Positions 35,130 through 43,020 of a stretch of 64,000 bases of DNA are shown piece by piece (the stretch's first letter is position 1; every line of letters starts with the position of its first letter). The translations under genes were made by a program, and so were the position numbers. The stretch lies in assembly GCA_016794625.1 (NCBI GenBank), contig JAEUGY010000104.1, positions 16,996 to 80,995 on the forward strand, given 5' to 3'. The notes under the pieces are model-generated. The model had not been told where the DNA came from, made no database searches, and worked only from the letters and a program-made list of their open reading frames with translations. Source of the DNA: Opitutaceae bacterium (GTDB lineage: Bacteria; Verrucomicrobiota; Verrucomicrobiia; Opitutales; Opitutaceae).

Positions 35130-37499
35130 ATGAACCCTTCCGCCCTGTCGCTGCCAGTCGACCTGCTGTCCACCTGGCTCCCCCGCGCGGTGGATGCCCA
35201 TGCCATCGTCGCCGTCACCGATGCCCAAGGGGTGATCATCTATGCCAACGATGCCTTCACCGCGGTTTCCGGCTACACGCGCGAGGAGTTGATCGGCAAG
35301 ACCCACGCGCTCCTCAAGTCCGGCGTGCATGGCCCTGAATTCTACGGGACGCTGTGGTCGACCATTCGCAGCGGAAAAATCTGGCATGGGACCTTCTGCA
35401 ATCGGGCCAAGGACGGGCACCACTACTGGGTCGACAGCACGCTCTTTCCGGTGCCGGGGCCGGATGGCTCCCCGGCCTTCTACCTTTCGCTGCGCACCGA
35501 TGTCAGCGCCCTGAAGACCAGCGAGGCGGCGGCGACCGCGCTCTCGGAGCGACTCGCCTCGCAGGCTTCGCAATTGCAGGTATCGCAGGACCAGCTCGCC
35601 GTCTTTTTCAATCACGCCCCGATCGGCATCAGCTGGCGCGAGGTCGATCGCGAGGGCCGCCCGGGGGCCAACCACGTCAACCGGCGGTTCTGCGAACTGA
35701 TCGGCATTTCCACCACGGAGGCGCTCGACATTGAAAACGTCCGTCGCGCCACGCACCCGGAAGACTGGGCGCAGCAGGAGGCGCTGACCGCGGAGATTTA
35801 CGCGGGGAAGCGCGACCGGTTCAGCATGGAAAAGCGCTACGTCCACCGCGACGGCCGCGTGGTCTGGGGCAATCTCACCGTGGTCGTGCTGCGGGCGCCG
35901 TCAGGACACGTCACCCACCACTTCGCGATGCTGGAGGACGTCACCGCCCGCCGCGCCGCCGAGGACGAACTCCGGCGCAGCGAGGCGCGCTGGCGGACCT
36001 ACCTCATGACGGCGAGCGAGATCCTGTACGCTCTGACTCCGGAATTCCGTTACAAGTTTGTCTCCCCGGCCTGGACAACGAAGCTGGGCCATCCCTCGGA
36101 GGACATCATCGGACGCTCCATCTTCGAGTTCGTCCATCCGGACGATGCTCCCACCTGCCGCGCCTTCATCGACGGCGTGCTCGCGGGCACGCCGAACACC
36201 GGCATGGTCGAGTACCGCATGCGCCATCAGGACGGTCGCTGGATCTGGCATGCCACCACCGGCTCGGCCTACAAGGATCGCGACAACCGGCGGGCGTTCT
36301 TTGGCGTGGGCCGCGACATCAGTCTGCGGCGCACCGCCCAGGACGAGCTGCGGGCCGCCCTCGCGCGCCGCGAGGAGATGGAGCGGATCGTCGACCGCTC
36401 GCCGTCGGTCGTCGTGCTCTGGCGGGCCGAGGAGGGGAGCTGGCCGGTGGAGTTTGTCTCCCAGAGCGTGCGCCAGTTCGGCTACACGCCGGAGGACCTG
36501 CTGTCCCAGCGTGTCCGTTTTCTGGATATCACTCACCCCATGGACCGCGAGCGCGTCGTGGCCGAGGTCTCCGTGCACGCCGAGGGCAGGCACCGGGAGT
36601 ACAACCAGGAGTACCGGATTCTCTGCGGGGATGGATCGGTGCGCTGGGTCGACGACCACACGGTCGTGCGGTACGACGCGAACGGGCACGTCACCCACCA
36701 CGAGGGGCTGATCACCGACATCACCGCCCGGAAGCTGGCCGAGGACAACGAGAAGGCGGCGCGGGAACGCGACCTGCGCGTCGCACAGGACGTGCAGCAG
36801 CACCTTCTGCCGCAGGAATTCCCGGCGATTGAGGGCGTGGAGGTGGCCGCCTACTACGAGGCTTCCCTGACCATCGGGGGCGACTACTACGACGTCATTG
36901 CCGTCGGCCCGCGCCGCTGGGGCTTCGCCATCGCCGACGTCTCCGGCAAGGGCACCGCGGCCGCGTTGATGATGGCGTCCTGCCGCGCCACCCTGCGCGT
37001 CATGGCGGCGGGTGAACCGGATCCGGCGGTGGTGCTGCGGCGGGTCAATGCCGCCGTGCAGCCGGACATGCCGATGGGCATGTACATCAGCCTGTTTTAC
37101 GGCGTGTTGGATCTCGACACCCGTACCTTGCGCTACAGCCGGGCCGGGCACGAACCGCCGCTCGTCGTGCGCGAGGGCGGCGGCCGCACCGACCTGCTCG
37201 AGGCGGGTGGTCTGGCGCTCGGCCTTTGCCCGCCCGCGTTGTTCGACGAGACCCTCGACACCGCCGAAACCGTGCTCGCCCCGGGTGAACTGCTGGCCCT
37301 CTACACCGATGGCATCAACGAGGCCTGCAATGCCGAGGGCGTGGAGTTCGGACGGGACCGTCTGGCCGCGTCGCTGACCCGCGACGCCAGCCGCCCGCTT
37401 CCGGAGATCGTCGGCATGCTCAAACGTTACCTGCGTCAGTTCAGCACCCTCTCGACCCGCACCGACGACCGCACGCTGCTGTTGCTGCGCATGCGGTAA
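35130..37499 (+). CDS. multi-PAS PP2C-type (SpoIIE/RsbU-like) serine phosphatase
   Basis: This is a 789-residue soluble signalling protein. Four PAS/PAC units cover about 20-140 (AIVAVTDAQGVIIYANDAF), 165-285, 300-420 (LTPEFRYKFVSPAW, then HQDGRWIWHATTG) and 430-550. A short helical linker (AQDVQQHLLPQEFP at about 565) leads to the PP2C domain of about 585-789, with metal-binding Asp in GGDYYDV, ADVSGKGTAAALM, LYTDGINEA and TDDRTLLL. It would dephosphorylate an anti-sigma-factor antagonist in a partner-switching pathway, but no antagonist or switch kinase gene lies nearby. PAS domains may sense a redox or small-molecule signal. Confidence 0.92.
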   Translation: MNPSALSLPVDLLSTWLPRAVDAHAIVAVTDAQGVIIYANDAFTAVSGYTREELIGKTHALLKSGVHGPEFYGTLWSTIRSGKIWHGTFCNRAKDGHHYWVDSTLFPVPGPDGSPAFYLSLRTDVSALKTSEAAATALSERLASQASQLQVSQDQLAVFFNHAPIGISWREVDREGRPGANHVNRRFCELIGISTTEALDIENVRRATHPEDWAQQEALTAEIYAGKRDRFSMEKRYVHRDGRVVWGNLTVVVLRAPSGHVTHHFAMLEDVTARRAAEDELRRSEARWRTYLMTASEILYALTPEFRYKFVSPAWTTKLGHPSEDIIGRSIFEFVHPDDAPTCRAFIDGVLAGTPNTGMVEYRMRHQDGRWIWHATTGSAYKDRDNRRAFFGVGRDISLRRTAQDELRAALARREEMERIVDRSPSVVVLWRAEEGSWPVEFVSQSVRQFGYTPEDLLSQRVRFLDITHPMDRERVVAEVSVHAEGRHREYNQEYRILCGDGSVRWVDDHTVVRYDANGHVTHHEGLITDITARKLAEDNEKAARERDLRVAQDVQQHLLPQEFPAIEGVEVAAYYEASLTIGGDYYDVIAVGPRRWGFAIADVSGKGTAAALMMASCRATLRVMAAGEPDPAVVLRRVNAAVQPDMPMGMYISLFYGVLDLDTRTLRYSRAGHEPPLVVREGGGRTDLLEAGGLALGLCPPALFDETLDTAETVLAPGELLALYTDGINEACNAEGVEFGRDRLAASLTRDASRPLPEIVGMLKRYLRQFSTLSTRTDDRTLLLLRMR

Positions 37500-37500
37500 A

Positions 37501-37520
37501 CCGGGCGCTCCGCGGCCCGG
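37501..37520 (+). terminator. possible hairpin between convergent genes
   Basis: CCGGGC and GCCCGG form a 6-bp stem directly after the phosphatase stop, between it and the convergent acetyltransferase gene. No T-run follows, so support is weak. Confidence 0.3.
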
Positions 37521-37529
37521 CACCCCGTC

Positions 37530-38081
37530 TCACCGGACCTTCGCGTAAACCAGACAATCGCGCGGTTCGGGGCCGAGTTCCGGGCACACGTGCCAGCGGC
37601 GGAGCAGCCCCTCGCGCTCCAAACCGGCCTTCTCCATGACCCGGGCCGAACCGGGGTTGGCCGCGTCACAAAAGGCCCAGACGCGGAATATTCCCGGCTG
37701 GGCCAGCACCCAGGTTGAAAGATGGATCATCGCTTCGGTCGTGTAACCGCGACCCCAGTACGGGCGCGACAAAACGTAGCCGAACGCCACTTTGCCGCCC
37801 TCGCGCTCCATGCCGATCGAACCCACCAGAGCATCGCCCGCGTCCTTGGCGTGCAGCAGGTAGGTCAGGTGGCCCTGCTTCGCCGTCCACGCCTCGGCAC
37901 AGCGGCTGAGAAACAAGGTCAGCGGAGCGACTTCGGTGTAGTGCGGCCAGCTCAGGTAACGGGTGACCTCCGGGTCACTCGCATACGCTGCGAACACGGC
38001 CGGGGCGTCCTCGACGCGCGGGCGGCGCGCCCGCAGCCGGGCTGTTTCGAATCCGACAGGATAATCGAGCGGATCCGCCAT
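37530..38081 (-). CDS. GNAT family N-acetyltransferase, RimJ/RimL type
   Basis: This 183-residue GNAT protein begins FETARLRARRPRVEDAPAVF, as in RimJ/RimL-type enzymes. The acetyl-CoA loop is in RPYWGRGYTTEAM at about 107-119 and the substrate strand in ARVMEKAGLEREGLLRRW. Many members acetylate N-terminal or small-molecule amines; the substrate here is unknown. It starts 11 bases after the DUF2959 gene on the same strand and is probably co-transcribed. Confidence 0.88.
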   Translation of the reverse strand: MADPLDYPVGFETARLRARRPRVEDAPAVFAAYASDPEVTRYLSWPHYTEVAPLTLFLSRCAEAWTAKQGHLTYLLHAKDAGDALVGSIGMEREGGKVAFGYVLSRPYWGRGYTTEAMIHLSTWVLAQPGIFRVWAFCDAANPGSARVMEKAGLEREGLLRRWHVCPELGPEPRDCLVYAKVR

Positions 38082-38092
38082 GACCGGGTCGA

Positions 38093-38773
38093 TCAGGTCG
38101 TGGGCTGCAAGCCCTTCATGAACTCGTCTGCTTCGCGGATGGATTTCTCCATGTCTTCGATCAGCCGGCCGATGTCGGCCTGCAAGGTTCGGGACGTGGT
38201 GTCGAGCGACCGGATCGCCTGGGCGTTGAGGTTGTGTTTGAGAAACAGCACCTGATCGCGGAAAGCCTTGAGGACCGGCTCCATGCGCGCGGCCGCACGC
38301 TCCATGACCACCAGCAGCTCGGCATAGCTCTTTTGCGTGGCCGCCAGTTGAACTTCGCTCCGGGACCGGAGGTCGGCGCTGCTGTACTGTTCCAGTTCCT
38401 TCTTCCACTCCGAGAACAAGGCCTCGGCCACATCCTTGACCGACGCCAGCCGGTCGCGCACCTCGGTGGCCCGGGCTTCGTTTCGTTTCAATTCGCTGTT
38501 CAGCTGTTCGTAGCGGGATTTCAACTCACCCGGCTCAACCTTGGTGATCGCGAGGAACTTCTCGAGGGCGCTGGCGAACTGCTCCTTCGCATCCTCCTGC
38601 GAGCTGCGCGCTTTGGAGACGCGGTCGAGCAGCACTTCGCGTTTGGGGATGCCGATCTTCTCCAGCGCACCGAGATAGGCCGCCTGGCAGCCGCCCAGCA
38701 GCACGATCAGGCCGAAAAGGCCGGCCCGTCCCCACCACGACCGTGCCACCAACGAAGTCGACGAAGAGTTCAT
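38093..38773 (-). CDS. DUF2959 lipoprotein
   Basis: This 226-residue protein has a lipobox LIVLLGGC with the lipidated Cys at 29. The mature part is almost all helix, with long heptad-like runs typical of DUF2959 (KIGIPKREVLLDRVSKARSSQ, ADIGRLIEDMEKSI). Anchored in the outer or inner membrane facing the periplasm; the family is uncharacterised. It is first in an apparent two-gene unit with the acetyltransferase and is divergent from the flavoprotein. Confidence 0.85.
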   Translation of the reverse strand: MNSSSTSLVARSWWGRAGLFGLIVLLGGCQAAYLGALEKIGIPKREVLLDRVSKARSSQEDAKEQFASALEKFLAITKVEPGELKSRYEQLNSELKRNEARATEVRDRLASVKDVAEALFSEWKKELEQYSSADLRSRSEVQLAATQKSYAELLVVMERAAARMEPVLKAFRDQVLFLKHNLNAQAIRSLDTTSRTLQADIGRLIEDMEKSIREADEFMKGLQPTT

Positions 38774-38904
38774 GCCCCATGGTTTCCCGATTCACCTACG
38801 AAACACAAGCCAAGGAGGGATCCAGCCGGACCGGCCGGCGGCCGAATTGCGGCTTCGCCACGAAGACCATTGGCTCCGACGCATCTTTCGGTCGAGCTAG
38901 CGGC

Positions 38905-40473
38905 ATGAAGTTCGACGTGGTCATCGCCGGCGGTGGTTTTGCGGGGGCCTATTGCGCCAAGGCTCTGGGACAGGCACTGGGACGCGAAGTCGGCACCGCC
39001 CGGGTGGCCCTGATCGCGGAAAGAAACGTGCTCATTTTCCAGCCCATGCTGGCGGAGGTGGTCGGCGCCTCGCTCTCGCCTCAGGATGTCGTGAACCCTC
39101 TGCGCCAGTTCTGCCGGGGCGTCACGGTGTTGCAGGGACGCATTCACGCCGTCGACGTCACCCGCAAGGAACTCACCATCGACGGGGGCCGTTTCACGAG
39201 GAATCAGGTGGTCGGCTACGAGCATCTGGTCGTGGCTCTCGGGCATGTGACCGACCTGTCCAAGGTGCCCGGCATGACTGAGTATGGCTGGCCCATGAAG
39301 ACGGTTTCCGACGCACTCCGTCTCCGTTCCGCCCTCATCAATCGGCTCGAGGAGGCCAATCTGGTCGAAGATCCGGCGGTGCGGGCCCGGCTGCTCACGT
39401 TTGTCGTCGTCGGCGGTGGCTACACGGGCGTCGAGACGGCGGGACAGCTGCACGCTTTGGTCAGCGAATCCCTGCGGCTCTACTCACGCCTGAAGGGGTC
39501 GCTCCCTCGCGTCATCCTAGTACACAGCCAGGCTCAACTGCTCGCCGAGATCGGACCGGAGCTGGGTGCCTACGCCCAGCAGGTGCTGGAGCGAAACGAG
39601 GTGGAGGTGAAGTTGAACACCCGTGTCACCGAAGTCACCGCCACCCGCGCCCTGCTCAGCGATGGCACGTCGATCGAGGCCGCCACCCTGGTCTCAACGA
39701 TCGGCAACGCGCCCAATCCCATTGTGCTCGATCTTTGCCGGCAGCTGGGGATCGAAGCGGATCGGGGCCGCATTCCGGTCTCCGCCATGCTTCAATCCGA
39801 GCGCCATCCCACCCTTTGGGCGGCCGGGGATTGCGCCCGAGTGCCCTGGAACGACCGGGGTACGGAAAAGGTTTCTCCACCTACCGCCCAGTTTGCCATG
39901 CGGCAGGGCACCCAATTGGGACAGAACCTCGCCCGGGCCCTGCGGGGTACACCCCTGCGGCCCTTTCATTACCGCTACCTGGGGCAGCTCGCGACCATCG
40001 GTTCACGCGAGGCCGTCGCCGAAGTCCTGGGGTTTCACTTCCGCGGTTTCATCGCCTGGTGGCTGTGGCGCACGATCTATCTGGCCAAGCTGCCGGGCAT
40101 CATGCGCCGGCTCCGCGTGATGATCGATTGGACATTCGAACTGGTGTTCACCCGGGATATCAGCCTGGTCCAACCACCTCCGGAAGACCTGATCCGGGCC
40201 ATCCATTTGGAGAAAGGGGAACTGCTGTTCGTCCGGGATGAAAAACCACGGGCCTTTTACTACCTGCGCCGCGGTCGGATTCTGCTGAAGGATGCCGACG
40301 GCCGGGAGTCCGTGCTGGAAACCGGGTGCGTCATCGACCAAGGCCTGCTCGGCCGGCGGGACACGTGGCCCTGCGACGCCACCGCCGCGGAGAGCTCGGA
40401 CCTCATTGTCTTCCGCGGAAAGGCTTTCGAAATGTTACGCAAAGAATTGATGCTCAGCCGTCAACCTCAGTAG
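38905..40473 (+). CDS. NDH-2-like FAD oxidoreductase with a C-terminal cNMP-binding-like domain
   Basis: This is a 522-residue protein. The N-terminal FAD motif is VVIAGGGFAGAYCAKAL (about 5-21), the NAD motif VVVGGGYTGVETAGQL (about 170-185), and the late FAD contact AAGDCARVPW (about 308-317). This matches type II NADH:quinone oxidoreductases, including an amphipathic tail region WWLWRTIYLAKLPGIMRRL (about 385-403) for membrane docking. The last 95 residues resemble a cyclic-nucleotide-binding domain (FYYLRRGRILLKDADGRESV, ETGCVIDQGLLG), which ordinary NDH-2 enzymes lack. Quinone reduction is likely; control by a nucleotide through the tail is inference. It starts at MKFDVVIAGG. Confidence 0.85.
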   Translation: MKFDVVIAGGGFAGAYCAKALGQALGREVGTARVALIAERNVLIFQPMLAEVVGASLSPQDVVNPLRQFCRGVTVLQGRIHAVDVTRKELTIDGGRFTRNQVVGYEHLVVALGHVTDLSKVPGMTEYGWPMKTVSDALRLRSALINRLEEANLVEDPAVRARLLTFVVVGGGYTGVETAGQLHALVSESLRLYSRLKGSLPRVILVHSQAQLLAEIGPELGAYAQQVLERNEVEVKLNTRVTEVTATRALLSDGTSIEAATLVSTIGNAPNPIVLDLCRQLGIEADRGRIPVSAMLQSERHPTLWAAGDCARVPWNDRGTEKVSPPTAQFAMRQGTQLGQNLARALRGTPLRPFHYRYLGQLATIGSREAVAEVLGFHFRGFIAWWLWRTIYLAKLPGIMRRLRVMIDWTFELVFTRDISLVQPPPEDLIRAIHLEKGELLFVRDEKPRAFYYLRRGRILLKDADGRESVLETGCVIDQGLLGRRDTWPCDATAAESSDLIVFRGKAFEMLRKELMLSRQPQ

Positions 40474-40559
40474 CTCGCGCCCCCTGCCCCGGACGGCGAG
40501 CCCTCGCCAAGAAATGCGTGGGCCGGACGCGGGCCGTCGGGTACCCTCTCCTTCTCACC

Positions 40560-41003
40560 ATGACCATGCCTTCGTTCACCACGCTTGTGCCTATCCTCCA
40601 GCTCGCCATCGGGCCGGTCATTCTCATCTCCGGGGTGGGCCTCCTCTTGCTGACGCTGACCAATCGCTTCGGACGCATGGTCGACCGGTCACGCCTGCTG
40701 GCGCGCGATCTGTCGCAGCAGCTCGGCAGCCCGCAATCCGGCGCCCTGCAGTCGCAGATCGACATCCTGCACCGGCGCGCCGCGATTCTGCGCTTTTCCA
40801 TTCTCTGCGGCGCCACCACTGTGTTGCTGGTGGCGGTGTTGATTCTGGTCCTCTTCCTCTCCGCCTTGATGTCGTGGGAAGCTGGTTGGTTGATCGTCGG
40901 CCTCTTCTGCGTCAGCCAGCTCGCCCTGATTGGGTCGATGGCGGCGTTCATTCGTGACATGAACCTGTCACTCGACGCCTTCCGCCTGGAAATCAAGCAC
41001 TAG
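40560..41003 (+). CDS. DUF2721 membrane protein
   Basis: This is a 147-residue protein with three hydrophobic segments, at about 10-32, 77-101 and 107-130, and a conserved positively charged loop between the first two (LTNRFGRMVDRSRLLARDL). The sequence matches the small DUF2721 family, whose function is unknown. It begins 86 bases after the flavoprotein gene and may share its transcript. Confidence 0.85.
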   Translation: MTMPSFTTLVPILQLAIGPVILISGVGLLLLTLTNRFGRMVDRSRLLARDLSQQLGSPQSGALQSQIDILHRRAAILRFSILCGATTVLLVAVLILVLFLSALMSWEAGWLIVGLFCVSQLALIGSMAAFIRDMNLSLDAFRLEIKH

Positions 41004-41073
41004 CGTGCGCGGCGCCTCCGGAGCGGCGCCCGCCATGGATGCAGGCCTCCCAATCGTAAGCGGGGTCGTTTGC

Positions 41074-42279
41074 TCAAGACGTCGGCGCAAGCGTCTCGGC
41101 CACGGGCACGCGGTAGGCCTTCAGCGCCGGCACCACCCCGCCGAGGGCGCACAGTCCGATCATGGCCAGAGGCGCGATCCACAAAATCGCATGACCCGCC
41201 ACGATGTCGATCGCAACGCCGGTCTGCGTGCGGATCACGCTGGCGACCCCGGCCAACAGTCCAAAATAGACCGCGAACCCCAGGACCGCACCGAGCGCGC
41301 CAATCACGGCCGCCTCCGCCACGACGGCGCCAAACACCGTCCGGCGTCGGGCTCCGAGGGCGCGTAGAATGGCGAGGTCGCGCTGGCGAGCGCTCATCGA
41401 CGCATAAATGCTGGCCAGCACACTGCCCGCCGCCACCAAGGCGACGAGGTAGGCCACCAGGGCCAGCACCCGATCAAACCAGCCGATCTTGCCGAACAGA
41501 TCGGCGATGATCGCGGCCACCGGATAAGCAAAGGTCAGGCGGTTGCCCTGCTTGTTGTACATCATGTCCAGCATGAAGCCGGCGGTGGGCGAGCGCAGCT
41601 GGATCAGCACGGCGCTGACATCCGTGGCCATGCGCGGATCATGGCCCTTCATCGTTTGGATCCCGGTGATCGGTATCCAAATCACCTTGTCCGCAGGCGT
41701 GTTGGTGGGCGCCAGCACGGCAGTGATGGTGTAGACCTCCTCGTGCTGGGCCTTGGGGTCGAAGGCCAGTCCATGATAGGGTTGAAACGTGTCACCCACC
41801 TTCAGCTTCAGCCGGGCGGCGGCAAAACTCCCGATCACCGCTTCGCGCTGTCCGGCTCCAAACAGGCGGCCACCCGCCTCCAGCACATAGCGTTTGCCCG
41901 GGGAGTACTCCACGGTCGTGAACAGCTCCTCGGCCGTGCCGACGATGCGGTAGCCGAAGTAATTGTCGCCGAGGGCGAGCGGGATGGCCGTTTTCACCGC
42001 CGGATGCTTGCGGATCTGTTCGAAATCCGCCGCGGCCACATTGCCGGGCGAGGCCTCGAGGTGGAAAATGCTGTTCAGCACGATCTGGAGCTTCGAGCCG
42101 CGGGCCCCGAGCACGGCGTCGAAGCCGGTGCTCGTATCCAGAAAGGCCTTCTGCGACTGCTCCTTGACCATCCACACGACCATGAGCAGACCCGCGGCGA
42201 GCGCGATGCTGCCCGCCGTGACGAGCGTGGACAGCGCGTGCTGGCGGAGGCTGCGATAGATGATGAGCGGCAGGGTCAC
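41074..42279 (-). CDS. ABC transporter permease, MacB/FtsX-type
   Basis: This 401-residue protein has one N-terminal membrane segment (about 15-37), a large periplasmic domain (about 40-275) and three C-terminal segments (about 280-310, 325-355, 365-385). This is the FtsX/MacB-like layout, not that of an importer permease. The cytoplasmic loop SARQRDLAILRALGARRRTVF is the usual coupling region. The start is a GTG 21 bases after the ATPase stop, so the two form one unit. Probably involved in export or lipoprotein or envelope handling. Confidence 0.9.
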   Translation of the reverse strand: MTLPLIIYRSLRQHALSTLVTAGSIALAAGLLMVVWMVKEQSQKAFLDTSTGFDAVLGARGSKLQIVLNSIFHLEASPGNVAAADFEQIRKHPAVKTAIPLALGDNYFGYRIVGTAEELFTTVEYSPGKRYVLEAGGRLFGAGQREAVIGSFAAARLKLKVGDTFQPYHGLAFDPKAQHEEVYTITAVLAPTNTPADKVIWIPITGIQTMKGHDPRMATDVSAVLIQLRSPTAGFMLDMMYNKQGNRLTFAYPVAAIIADLFGKIGWFDRVLALVAYLVALVAAGSVLASIYASMSARQRDLAILRALGARRRTVFGAVVAEAAVIGALGAVLGFAVYFGLLAGVASVIRTQTGVAIDIVAGHAILWIAPLAMIGLCALGGVVPALKAYRVPVAETLAPTS

Positions 42280-42300
42280 GAAGGAAAGGGTCCGGGCCGG

Positions 42301-42984
42301 CTAGGGGGAGTTCCGCGCGCGGGGACGGTTGATCTCGGAAAAGTCGCGCACCTGTTCAAACTGCGCCAGCACCTCGGGGTCGTGGCTGACGAGAAGCAGG
42401 GCGGCGCCGGCCTCGCGACAGGCCTCGCGGATCAGCGTCAGCGCCTCCCGGCCATGGGCCCGGTCGAGGTTGCCGGTGGGTTCGTCGGCCAGGACCAGCT
42501 TCGGCCGGTTGGCGAGCGCGCGGGCCACCGCGACGCGCTGCTGCTGGCCGGTCGAAAGCTGCCGGGGAAAGTGGTGCAGCCGGTGCCCCAGCCCGACGCG
42601 TTCCAGCAAGGACCGGGCCCGGGCCCGGTCCACCCCGCCGGGGCCAAAACTCATGCCGAGTACGACATTTTCCAATACCGTGTAGCCCTGCAGCAGATTG
42701 AACGTCTGGAAGATGTAGCCGATCCGGGCCGCCCGGGCGCGATCGCGCTGCGACTCGCCCAGCGCCGCCACATCCTCGCCGTCGATCACGATGCGGCCCT
42801 CATCGGCCGCGAGGATGCCCGCAATGAGGTGCAGGAACGTGGTCTTGCCGGAACCGCTCTCTCCGCGCAGCGCGACGTGCGCACCGGCGGCCAGACTGAG
42901 TTCCTCCACCCGCACGATCTCCACCGCCGCGCCCCCGGCCTCCGGGGACGAGAACCGCTTGACGAGGCGGGAGACGGTCAGCAC
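42301..42984 (-). CDS. ABC transporter ATP-binding protein, LolD/MacB-type
   Basis: This 227-residue ATPase has Walker A GESGSGKTTFLH (about 40-51), the signature LSTGQQQRVAVARAL (about 143-157), Walker B LVLADEPTGNLD (about 163-174) and the H-loop LVSHDPEV (about 200-207). The ATP-binding subunits of LolCDE and MacB systems look like this. It begins with a GTG 36 bases after the triple-module protein gene and is followed at once by the permease, so all three are probably one operon. Confidence 0.93.
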   Translation of the reverse strand: MLTVSRLVKRFSSPEAGGAAVEIVRVEELSLAAGAHVALRGESGSGKTTFLHLIAGILAADEGRIVIDGEDVAALGESQRDRARAARIGYIFQTFNLLQGYTVLENVVLGMSFGPGGVDRARARSLLERVGLGHRLHHFPRQLSTGQQQRVAVARALANRPKLVLADEPTGNLDRAHGREALTLIREACREAGAALLLVSHDPEVLAQFEQVRDFSEINRPRARNSP

Positions 42985-43020
42985 GGCGCGACGCAGGGGT
43001 TCAGCAGGCGTGGCAACAGA

